Origin: Micavibrio aeruginosavorus EPB
GTDB taxonomy: Bacteria; Pseudomonadota; Alphaproteobacteria; Micavibrionales; Micavibrionaceae
DNA length: 64,000 nt
Direction of reading: 5' to 3'
Assembly: GCF_000348745.1 (NCBI RefSeq)
Contig: NC_020812.1
Coordinates: 1,869,444 to 1,933,443, forward strand
This document shows, in pieces, positions 54,078-62,019 of the stretch (positions are counted from its first letter, which is position 1; the number at the start of each line of letters is the position of its first letter). The translations under genes were made by a program, and so were the position numbers. The notes under the pieces are model-generated. The model was not told the origin of the DNA. It saw only the letters and a list, made by a program, of their open reading frames with translations, and made no database searches.

Positions 54078-56384
54078 CTAGTGCGCCGCGGTCAGGCGGG
54101 TCTGGCGGCCCTTGTCCCCTTCGTGGCCGGTATCCATGGCCAGATAGCGTGCCGGGCGGCCCGCCGTGACGGCATCCAATGACGGGGTTGGCTGCCCCAT
54201 GCGCAGGCTGTAGATCCAGTAATTGGCCAGCACCCGTTCGACATAGTTCCGGGTTTCCGGGGCCGGGATCGTTTCAATGAACAGCAACGGGTCTTTCACA
54301 TTCGGGCCCATCTCGTCCTGCCACTTGGCCAGATTGCCGGGCCCGGCGTTATAAGCCATGGCCATGTGCAACAAATCGCCCTTCACCCGGCTGAGGCCCA
54401 GCAAGTGATCCACGTAACGCTGACCAATCTGCAGATTGACCTCGGGGTCGCGCAACTGGAACTTCCCATCCTTCTTTTTGAACCGTTCCACACCCGTGAT
54501 GAAGCTGGCCGTTTTCGGCATCAACTGCATCAACCCCACGGCCCCGCTGGGGCTGAGAGCGAAGGCGTCAAAACGGGATTCCTGACGCGTGATGGCATGG
54601 ATCAAAGCCCGATCAACGCTGTACCCATCGCGGGGCTGCCACGGCAACAGCGGATAGAGTGCGGCATCATACAACCCGCCTTCCGGATTGGGGAACGACG
54701 CGGCCAGCCGCATCGCCAGACCCGGCAATTTCGCGTGCAACGTATAGGCCAGCAACGCCTGACGCAAAAATTCATCATCCCCCGTTTTGATCCGGACCAG
54801 TTCCGATTCCGCCAGATGGTTCTGCCCCGCATCGACCAGCGCCATGGCCCGCCATGCACCGGGAATGGCGACCAGCTTTTCAAAATGCGCCTTGGTAAAT
54901 TCTGGTGACGCCCAATTGAAATCGTAATCCCACCCCAGCGCGCGCGTGGCAATGATGCCGTAGAACGTCCGCGGGTACCGCGCCGCCAATTCCAGCCACC
55001 GCGTCATGTCACCGGGACGGCCAGCGCGCAAATGCGCCCGCGACGCCCAATAGGCCGACGCGGATCGCATCCATGAATCGGCGTAGGATGATGTAGCCGC
55101 CAATTCGAAATGACGCGCGGCCAGATTGAAATCCTGTTTCTGCCATGCGGCCAGACCGACGACCCACCCGGCCATCGGGGCGCGCGTGCCGGAGCGTGAC
55201 GCCGCATCACGCGCCAACTGCAACGCTTCATCCGGTTTGCCCAACACCAGATACGCCATGGCGATCTGGGCGCGAATCTGGTCTTTTTCCGTTGAATCCA
55301 GACTTTCAGCAACCTTGTCGGTATTCAATTTTTTCAAAGCCCGTGTCGGCGCACCATCGGATAAATCGGCCCCGATCATGCGGGTCAGGCTGCGGATCAA
55401 TTTATCCTGTCCGGCGCTGCGTTTGCGCGGCGTGACATATGTATCGCCGCGGCCCGAAAGGATTTGCATGACATTCGCCGGCAGGCCCGACACCGCCAAC
55501 GGACGGTCCGGTGCGGGATCGCCCTTGCCCTGTCGTGCAATCGCCAGCTTGTACATCCGGTCCGCACCGGGATGGTCACCATAAGCCGACAGCCATGCGC
55601 GCAATTCTTCGTACCGCGTGCGATAGGAAGGATGCACATAGCGTTGATGCAGGACATGCCCCAGCAAGCGTTTGTCTTTCAACCGCCCCAGCGCTTCATC
55701 GGCTTCTGTCCAGTCGCCCTCGCCCTGAGCCCGGAAAATGGTGCGATACAACGCCACATCACCATCGCGCAGCGGGTGCAGCGATTGTTCAGACGATGGG
55801 ATCAGCACGGGCATAATGGCGGGCAACGGCGGTTCAGCGGCGGCCTCTTGCGTCACCGCGGCCTCTGGTTCTGCCGCCTCCATAATCGCGGGCGCGGGAT
55901 CAATGGCGTGCGGCACGGCCTCTGCAATCGGCTCCGGTTTATCCGTGGGCAACGGCACAACGGGGGGCGTTTCAGCCGCTTCAACAACAGGAATCTGATC
56001 CGGTTTGCGGGCCGGGTATGGCGGGGCGACGGGCTTTTTCACGGGGCGGATAATCGCCGTTTTTTTCGGCTCCGGCGCGGTCGGCTTGGCCTGTGGTGCG
56101 GGGGGCAGCGAGGCCGGAATGATGGACGGCGACACAGGCGCGCCCCCATCAACCGCCCGGAGATCCGCCGGGTCAATATCCGGTTCATCCACGATCATCG
56201 GAACCGGCAAGGCCACCTGCACATCCCCGTCCCCGGCGTAGATCGTGCCGAGGGTCAGGTTATAGGTGCGCCCCTTGGACCCGGCGATGCGGTCATCATC
56301 GGCCCAGGCATGCGAACACACGCCAGCATGCGCCAGCAGCAGTCCCACGCCCAGCGTGATAATCAAAATCCGGTCCAATGTCAT
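54078..56384 (-). CDS. Soluble lytic murein transglycosylase (Slt-type)
   Basis: Cleaves peptidoglycan glycan strands in the periplasm. 768 residues: signal peptide (LIITLGVGLLLAHAGVCSHAWA), a Pro/Ala-rich low-complexity stretch (about 80-200), a helical superhelix domain (about 205-580), and the SLT domain with the catalytic Glu in ITRQESRFD plus SPSGAVGLMQLMP and MAYNAGPGNL. The Pro-rich segment is longer than in Slt70. The C-terminus is short. The uracil-DNA glycosylase gene lies 92 bases downstream of its start, on the same strand (that is, upstream in transcription). Confidence 0.93.
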   Translation of the reverse strand: MTLDRILIITLGVGLLLAHAGVCSHAWADDDRIAGSKGRTYNLTLGTIYAGDGDVQVALPVPMIVDEPDIDPADLRAVDGGAPVSPSIIPASLPPAPQAKPTAPEPKKTAIIRPVKKPVAPPYPARKPDQIPVVEAAETPPVVPLPTDKPEPIAEAVPHAIDPAPAIMEAAEPEAAVTQEAAAEPPLPAIMPVLIPSSEQSLHPLRDGDVALYRTIFRAQGEGDWTEADEALGRLKDKRLLGHVLHQRYVHPSYRTRYEELRAWLSAYGDHPGADRMYKLAIARQGKGDPAPDRPLAVSGLPANVMQILSGRGDTYVTPRKRSAGQDKLIRSLTRMIGADLSDGAPTRALKKLNTDKVAESLDSTEKDQIRAQIAMAYLVLGKPDEALQLARDAASRSGTRAPMAGWVVGLAAWQKQDFNLAARHFELAATSSYADSWMRSASAYWASRAHLRAGRPGDMTRWLELAARYPRTFYGIIATRALGWDYDFNWASPEFTKAHFEKLVAIPGAWRAMALVDAGQNHLAESELVRIKTGDDEFLRQALLAYTLHAKLPGLAMRLAASFPNPEGGLYDAALYPLLPWQPRDGYSVDRALIHAITRQESRFDAFALSPSGAVGLMQLMPKTASFITGVERFKKKDGKFQLRDPEVNLQIGQRYVDHLLGLSRVKGDLLHMAMAYNAGPGNLAKWQDEMGPNVKDPLLFIETIPAPETRNYVERVLANYWIYSLRMGQPTPSLDAVTAGRPARYLAMDTGHEGDKGRQTRLTAAH

Positions 56385-56476
56385 GATGGGGTCTATGATA
56401 GCCTTTGGCGGGGGGCCTGTCCAGCCAAAGTGGGGTTATAAAAACACTAACCCTTTGTTATTCCACAAATATGCCC

Positions 56477-57328
56477 CTAGAACACACCCATGGAGCGGGC
56501 CTTGGCCCGCAGCATCAAAAGGTCGGCCCAGGCCGCCCGTTTATGCGCCGGGGTGCGGAGCAGATAAGACGGGTGATAGGTGGCAATGGCCGGAATGGGC
56601 GCAAAGCCAGCCCGCATTTCGGCGGTTTGCGGCACATAGTCATGCCACGTCCCACGCAGGCGGGAGATGGTGTCGCCGCTGCCCAACAGGGATTTGGCCG
56701 CAACCCCACCGGCAAAGACCAGCAGACGCGGGCGGACCAGCGCGATATGGCGTTCAATAAAGGGCAGGCTGACTTCGATCTCCGCCGGGGACGGGGTGCG
56801 GTTGCCCGGCGGGCGCCAGTTCAGAATGTTGGAGATATAGGCCGCGTGAGCCAGATCCTCGGCCTCGCGATTCAGGCCGATGGAGGCCAACATGCGGTCC
56901 AGCAACTGGCCGCTGACCCCGACGAAGGGCTTGCCCTGGCGGTCTTCATCCGCGCCGGGGGCTTCGCCGATCACCATAATGGGTGCGGATGGATTGCCGT
57001 CAGAAAACACCATATTGGTCGCGGTGCGTTTCAGCGACAGGCCATCAAAGGCGGCAATGGCGTCCCGCAATTCATCCAGCGTATTGGCCGCCATGGCCAG
57101 TTTCAGGGATTCCGCCCGGGCCTCGCTGGCCCCGATGAAGGCAGATTCAGCGGCTGGGGCCGCGATGGGGGCACGCGCAGGCGCAGCAACGGCGGGCGCA
57201 TCCTCGACCACCGGCAACGCGGGCATGGCGGTGCGATCGACCGGGTCATCCCCCAATGCGATATCCACCCCGGCATCGAGATACCAGGACAAGGCGGCTT
57301 TGTATGTCTGGCGTTGCAGATCGGCCAT
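56477..57328 (-). CDS. Uracil-DNA glycosylase, family 4-like, cysteine-free
   Basis: Removes uracil from DNA. 283 residues; the catalytic domain (about 95-283) has [19 protein letters not shown] (motif A), [15 protein letters not shown] and the C-terminal motif [10 protein letters not shown] with the catalytic-site histidine. The protein has no cysteine at all, so the [4Fe-4S] cluster of classical family 4 enzymes cannot form. An Ala/Pro-rich N-terminus (about 35-75) is a linker. Many alphaproteobacterial homologues seem to share this loss, by memory. It is divergent from ETF-QO. Confidence 0.88.
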   Translation of the reverse strand: MADLQRQTYKAALSWYLDAGVDIALGDDPVDRTAMPALPVVEDAPAVAAPARAPIAAPAAESAFIGASEARAESLKLAMAANTLDELRDAIAAFDGLSLKRTATNMVFSDGNPSAPIMVIGEAPGADEDRQGKPFVGVSGQLLDRMLASIGLNREAEDLAHAAYISNILNWRPPGNRTPSPAEIEVSLPFIERHIALVRPRLLVFAGGVAAKSLLGSGDTISRLRGTWHDYVPQTAEMRAGFAPIPAIATYHPSYLLRTPAHKRAAWADLLMLRAKARSMGVF

Positions 57329-57441
57329 CGCTCTCTTAAAAACATTATAGATGTGGTAACATCCCCAGTCTTACCGGACCCCGTCCGCAAAAACAACACC
57401 GAATACAATACGTAAAATCAAAAATAGCAGGAGCCTTTGAG

Positions 57442-59085
57442 ATGACCGAGCCGCGCACAGACCGCGAATCCATGGAATATGACGTTGTCATCGTCGGGGC
57501 CGGACCGTCGGGTCTGTCCTGCGCCATTCGGTTGAAACAACTGGCGGCGGAACGCGGCACGGATATTTCGGTGTGCGTCATTGAAAAAGGGTCCGAGGTC
57601 GGCGCGCATTTGATGTCGGGCGCGGTGTTTGAACCGCGCGCGCTGAACGAACTGATCCCCGACTGGAAGGAAAAAGGCGCACCGCTGCACGTGCAGGCGA
57701 AGACGGACCGTTTCTTGTTCCTGACGAAAAACAAATCCTTCCGCCTGCCCACCCCACCGCAAATGCACAACCACGGCAATTACATTATTTCGCTGTCCAT
57801 GCTGGGCCGCTGGCTGGCCACACAGGCCGAAGAATTGGGCGTTGAAATTTACGCAGGCTTCGCCGCCGCCGAAGTGTTGTACAACGATGCAGGCGCGGTG
57901 ATGGGCGTGGCCACCGGCGATATGGGATTGGATAAAGACGGCAATAAAACCGACCATTTCGAACCCGGCGTTGAATTGCACGCCAAGCAAACCGTATTCG
58001 CCGAAGGGTGCCATGGGTCGCTGACCAAAACGCTGATCGCACACTATGACCTGCGCAAAAATTCCGACCCGCAGACCTACGGTCTGGGTATCAAGGAAAT
58101 CTGGGAAATTCCCGCCGACAAACACAGCGAAGGATTGATCATCCACACCGTTGGCTGGCCGATGGATTCCAAAACCTATGGCGGGTCATGGATGTACCAT
58201 CTGGACAACAATCAGGTATCGGTCGGCTTCGTCATCGGTCTGGATTACCAAAACCCGTATCTGTCCCCCTTTTCCGAGATGCAGCGGTTTAAAACCCACC
58301 CGGATGTGCGCAAATATCTGGAAGGTGGACGCCGCATTGCCTATGGCGCGCGGTCACTGGTCGAGGGCGGGTTCCAGTCCTTGCCGAAACTCACCTTCCC
58401 CGGCGGGATTTTGATTGGCGATACGGCGGGATTTTTGAACGTGCCGAAAATCAAGGGCAACCACACCGCGATGAAATCCGGCATGGTGGCGGCGGAGTCG
58501 TTATATGACCTGCTCACCGCCGGTGATGCGACCAGTGCGGAGTGCACGGCATATACCGCTGCCATCAAAGCCAGCTGGATCTGGCCGGAGTTGAAGAAGG
58601 TGCGCAACATTCGCCCCGGGTTCAATTTCGGTTTGTGGGTCGGCATGATCCATGCCGCATTCCAGACGGTGGGCGGATGGTTATTGCCCTATACCATGAA
58701 AAACCATGCGGATTACGCGGCCCTGAAACCCGCGACCGATGATTTGAAAATTGATTATCCGAAACCGGATAACGTGCTGACCTTTGACCGCCTGACATCC
58801 GTGCGCCTGTCCAACACGATGCATGAGGATGGGCAACCATCCCACCTGAAGCTGAAAGACCCGTCTATTCCGGTCGCCGTCAACCTGCCCCGCTATGCCG
58901 AACCGGCGCAACGTTATTGCCCGGCCGCCGTGTATGAGGTTGTCGAGGACGCAAACGGCCCTAAATTTGTTATCAACGCCCAGAACTGCGTTCACTGCAA
59001 AACCTGCGATATCAAGGACCCCTCCCAGAATATCGAATGGACAGTGCCACAGGGCGGCGGCGGGCCGAACTATTCAAACATGTAA
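57442..59085 (+). CDS. Electron-transfer flavoprotein:ubiquinone oxidoreductase
   Basis: Passes electrons from ETF to the quinone pool during fatty-acid and amino-acid oxidation. 547 residues: FAD-binding YDVVIVGAGPSGLSCAIRLK, quinone/membrane-associated middle part, and a C-terminal 4Fe-4S site with cysteines in RYCPAAVYEV and NCVHCKTCDIKDPSQNIEW, ending in the typical GGGGPNYSNM. AGGAG precedes the ATG by nine bases. ETF subunit genes are not in the window. Confidence 0.97.
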   Translation: MTEPRTDRESMEYDVVIVGAGPSGLSCAIRLKQLAAERGTDISVCVIEKGSEVGAHLMSGAVFEPRALNELIPDWKEKGAPLHVQAKTDRFLFLTKNKSFRLPTPPQMHNHGNYIISLSMLGRWLATQAEELGVEIYAGFAAAEVLYNDAGAVMGVATGDMGLDKDGNKTDHFEPGVELHAKQTVFAEGCHGSLTKTLIAHYDLRKNSDPQTYGLGIKEIWEIPADKHSEGLIIHTVGWPMDSKTYGGSWMYHLDNNQVSVGFVIGLDYQNPYLSPFSEMQRFKTHPDVRKYLEGGRRIAYGARSLVEGGFQSLPKLTFPGGILIGDTAGFLNVPKIKGNHTAMKSGMVAAESLYDLLTAGDATSAECTAYTAAIKASWIWPELKKVRNIRPGFNFGLWVGMIHAAFQTVGGWLLPYTMKNHADYAALKPATDDLKIDYPKPDNVLTFDRLTSVRLSNTMHEDGQPSHLKLKDPSIPVAVNLPRYAEPAQRYCPAAVYEVVEDANGPKFVINAQNCVHCKTCDIKDPSQNIEWTVPQGGGGPNYSNM

Positions 59086-59159
59086 GGCCTTGATTTATAA
59101 CAAACATACACCCGAAATCGCGCGGGAAAACATTAACCTTTGCGACTTATAATAAGGCC

Positions 59160-61064
59160 ATGATCAAGATATCTGCCCCCCGCGCGGTTCTGGCCGTGCT
59201 GTTGACCGGAACCATGGCCGCCGCCGGAATTGGCGGTGTGTGGGAGTATATCCATCGGGATAAGGCCGCAACGCCCCCCGCGGAAAGCACCACCAGCGCG
59301 GATGCGGATGATGTACTGGAAGAACTGGCCCCGACATTGAATGCCAGCGGCAATCCGGTGAATGTGGTTCCCGCGATTATTCCGACCTTCATTCCCGATA
59401 TTCCCAAAAACGCCACGGGTGATTACCTGATCGCGCATTTTGCCCAATCGCAAAATGACTGGCGCACCGCCAGCGATTATTTAAGCGGCGTATTGAAACG
59501 CGACCCCAACAATATTGAACTGATCCGCCGCGCCATGGTTCTGGCGCTTGGGTCCGGTGATTTCACACTGGCCGCGCAACGCGCCGACATGATCACCAAG
59601 GCGCAGGATTCGACAACCAGCGAACAAGATCCGCTCGCTTATCTCATTCTTTCATCCAACGCGATTGTGAATGGGCAATATGATGAGGCCATTGCGGTTC
59701 TCGACCATCTGCCCAAGGGCGACATGGCGGAATTTGTTGTACCGCTGCTGGCCAACTGGGCCCGCGTGGGCAACGGCACATATAACCAGGCCGAGCTGGC
59801 CGGAACGACCATCCATGCCTATCACGGCGGGTTGATGGCTAAATATCTGAAGAAAGATCAATCGCAGATCGAAACCTTTGCCCGCGTCATCATTCAACCC
59901 AGCGGTTTAACCGCCGAAGAATATGAACGCGCCGCCGATTTATTCGCGCTGGCCGGCAATACAAAAGAGGCGATGGAAATTTACACCGCCCTGCGCGATG
60001 AAGATATTGGCTCCCCCCTGGTCCATGAAAAGATCGAAGCGTTAAAGGGGAACAAGGACATCAATCCGTTGTTGGCGTCCCACCGCATCACCACCCCGGC
60101 CCAAGGCGCGGCACAGGCCGTGTTTGATCTGGCCCGCATTTTGTTCCAGGAAAACAGCGACGCCAGCGCCCGCGTGTTCGCCAATATGGCCTTGGGGCTG
60201 GACCCAAATCTGGCCGAAGCCCGTATTATTCTGGCCACATCCAGTGCGCGGTCCCACCAATATCAGGACGCGCTGAAACAATTCGACAAGATTCCGCAGA
60301 CACATCCGGCCTGGGCCGAGGCGCAATATGCCGCCGCCGATATGCTGGACCAATCGGGACAGACGGATGAAGCGGTCCGCCGCCTGCGCACGATGTATGA
60401 CATTCACCGTGATGTGGATGCGCTGGCCCGCATTGGCGACATCTATCGCGGCCATGAAATGTATGACAAGGCGCTGGTTGAATATAATGCCGCCATCGAC
60501 GCATTGGGCGGTGATGTGAGCGATGAATATTGGCACCTGCTCTATGCCCGCGGTATGTGTCTGGAACAGGTTGGCGATTGGCCGGCGGCGGAGAAAGACC
60601 TTCTGGCCGCCCTGAAATTCCGACCCGACCAGCCCTACTTGTTAAATTATCTCGGCTATGGCTGGGCGGATCAGGGGAAAAACCTGGACCAGTCGTTGGA
60701 GCTGATCGCGCGGGCGCTGGAATTACAGCCCAATGACGGATACATCACCGATTCACTGGGCTGGGTCCACTATAAGTTCGGTCAATATCCGGAGGCCGTC
60801 AAATATCTGGAACGTGCCGTCGAATTATTGCCGTACGACCCCACCATCAACGACCATCTGGGCGATGCGTATTGGGCGGTGGGCCGCAAGAACGAAGCCC
60901 GTTTCCAGTGGGAACGCGCCCGCAATTTTGCCGATACGGCCGAGGACGCGGACTTGATCATCACGCTGGGGGATAAACTGCAAAGCGGTCTGCCTCCGAT
61001 CGATCACACCAAACCCGCGATCAAGGCCGCCAGCACCAATCCGGCCAATACGGCACAGGAATAA
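59160..61064 (+). CDS. Exported TPR-repeat protein
   Basis: A protein of 634 residues with an N-terminal signal anchor (AVLAVLLTGTMAAAGIGGVW), then at least ten TPR-like helical repeats; clear examples are LAYLILSSNAIVNGQYDEAI, LLNYLGYGWADQGKNLDQSL and DSLGWVHYKFGQYPEAVKYL. It lies between ETF-QO and ispE, with which it seems co-transcribed. The same gene order is common in alphaproteobacteria. The function is unknown; periplasmic scaffolding is likely. Confidence 0.88.
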   Translation: MIKISAPRAVLAVLLTGTMAAAGIGGVWEYIHRDKAATPPAESTTSADADDVLEELAPTLNASGNPVNVVPAIIPTFIPDIPKNATGDYLIAHFAQSQNDWRTASDYLSGVLKRDPNNIELIRRAMVLALGSGDFTLAAQRADMITKAQDSTTSEQDPLAYLILSSNAIVNGQYDEAIAVLDHLPKGDMAEFVVPLLANWARVGNGTYNQAELAGTTIHAYHGGLMAKYLKKDQSQIETFARVIIQPSGLTAEEYERAADLFALAGNTKEAMEIYTALRDEDIGSPLVHEKIEALKGNKDINPLLASHRITTPAQGAAQAVFDLARILFQENSDASARVFANMALGLDPNLAEARIILATSSARSHQYQDALKQFDKIPQTHPAWAEAQYAAADMLDQSGQTDEAVRRLRTMYDIHRDVDALARIGDIYRGHEMYDKALVEYNAAIDALGGDVSDEYWHLLYARGMCLEQVGDWPAAEKDLLAALKFRPDQPYLLNYLGYGWADQGKNLDQSLELIARALELQPNDGYITDSLGWVHYKFGQYPEAVKYLERAVELLPYDPTINDHLGDAYWAVGRKNEARFQWERARNFADTAEDADLIITLGDKLQSGLPPIDHTKPAIKAASTNPANTAQE

Positions 61065-61108
61065 TCATCCCATATTTGATTGAAGGGCCCGGTGTGGTAA
61101 AAACCCAC

Positions 61109-62002
61109 ATGGGCCCTTTATCATATTTTGCACCGGCAAAGATCAACCTGTACCTGCACATCACCGGACGCCGGGATGACGGATACCATCTGCTCGATTC
61201 GCTGGTCGGGTTTGCCGATATTGGCGACGATATCACCATCACGCCATCAAACCATTTTGGCCTCACCATCGACGGGCCGTTTGAACCACAGTTCAGTGAT
61301 GCAGATACCGATCCTGGCGAGGCGTCATCCAATCTTGTCGTCCGCGCCGCATGGGCGATGGCGCGGGCCACGGGACGGAAGCATCCCAACGCGACCATCC
61401 ACCTGACCAAAAACCTGCCCGTGGCCTCCGGCATTGGCGGCGCGTCCAGCGATGCGGCGGCCACCATCCGCGGGCTGTGCCAGCTTTGGGATATTCCGCC
61501 TGATGCGGATTTCATCGCACCGCTGGCCTTGTCACTGGGGGCGGATGTTCCCGTATGCCTGCACGGCGCGGCGACCTTTATGCGCGGCATTGGCGATGTG
61601 GTGACGCGCGCGCCAGCCATTCCGCCGGGCATGGGCATCGTGCTGGTCAACCCGCTGGTCCCTTGTCCGACGCCGGGCGTGTTCCGCGCCTATGCCGCCA
61701 GCAAAGCCCCGTTCTCCCCCATAATGCAGAACGATCCGCAATGGCAGAGCCACGATGATTTCATCGCAACCTTACGCACCACGCGCAATGACCTGAGCGC
61801 CGCCGCAACCGCCACCGTGCTCGTCATTCAAACCATTCTGGACACACTGAACACCATGGAGGGCTGCGCCCTGTCCCGCCTGTCGGGCAGTGGCGCCACA
61901 TGCTTTGGACTTTTTCCCGATCTATCCGCCCGTGATGCCGCCTATACAATAATAAAAACCCACCATCCAGGATGGTGGGTTTCAAAAGGGATCATTGCCT
62001 GA
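61109..62002 (+). CDS. ispE: 4-(cytidine 5'-diphospho)-2-C-methyl-D-erythritol kinase
   Basis: GHMP kinase of the MEP isoprenoid pathway, about 297 residues. It begins FAPAKINLYLHITGRRDDGYH and has the ATP motif LPVASGIGGASSDAAATIRGL and the end motif LSGSGATCFGLF. ATG 61109 is chosen from family alignment; in-frame GTG 61094 and TTG 61076 are possible. The last codons coincide with a hairpin that works as terminator for the convergent gene, so its C-terminus (KTHHPGWWVSKG) is partly shaped by that signal. Confidence 0.95.
   Translation: MGPLSYFAPAKINLYLHITGRRDDGYHLLDSLVGFADIGDDITITPSNHFGLTIDGPFEPQFSDADTDPGEASSNLVVRAAWAMARATGRKHPNATIHLTKNLPVASGIGGASSDAAATIRGLCQLWDIPPDADFIAPLALSLGADVPVCLHGAATFMRGIGDVVTRAPAIPPGMGIVLVNPLVPCPTPGVFRAYAASKAPFSPIMQNDPQWQSHDDFIATLRTTRNDLSAAATATVLVIQTILDTLNTMEGCALSRLSGSGATCFGLFPDLSARDAAYTIIKTHHPGWWVSKGIIA
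61951..61982 (-). terminator. Intrinsic terminator embedded in the ispE coding end
   Basis: AAACCCACCAT (61956-61966) pairs with ATGGTGGGTTT (61972-61982), loop CCAGG. On the minus strand it is followed by TTTTTATTATT, so it terminates the convergent PodJ-like gene whose stop is at 62020. On the plus strand only three T residues follow. Confidence 0.75.
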
Positions 62003-62019
62003 TCCTCTGTAAAGAGACC

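Noticed and set aside
55464-56441. 325-codon frame rich in Arg/Gly antisense to the transglycosylase
   Set aside because: Low-complexity product of the Pro/Ala-rich coding region opposite.
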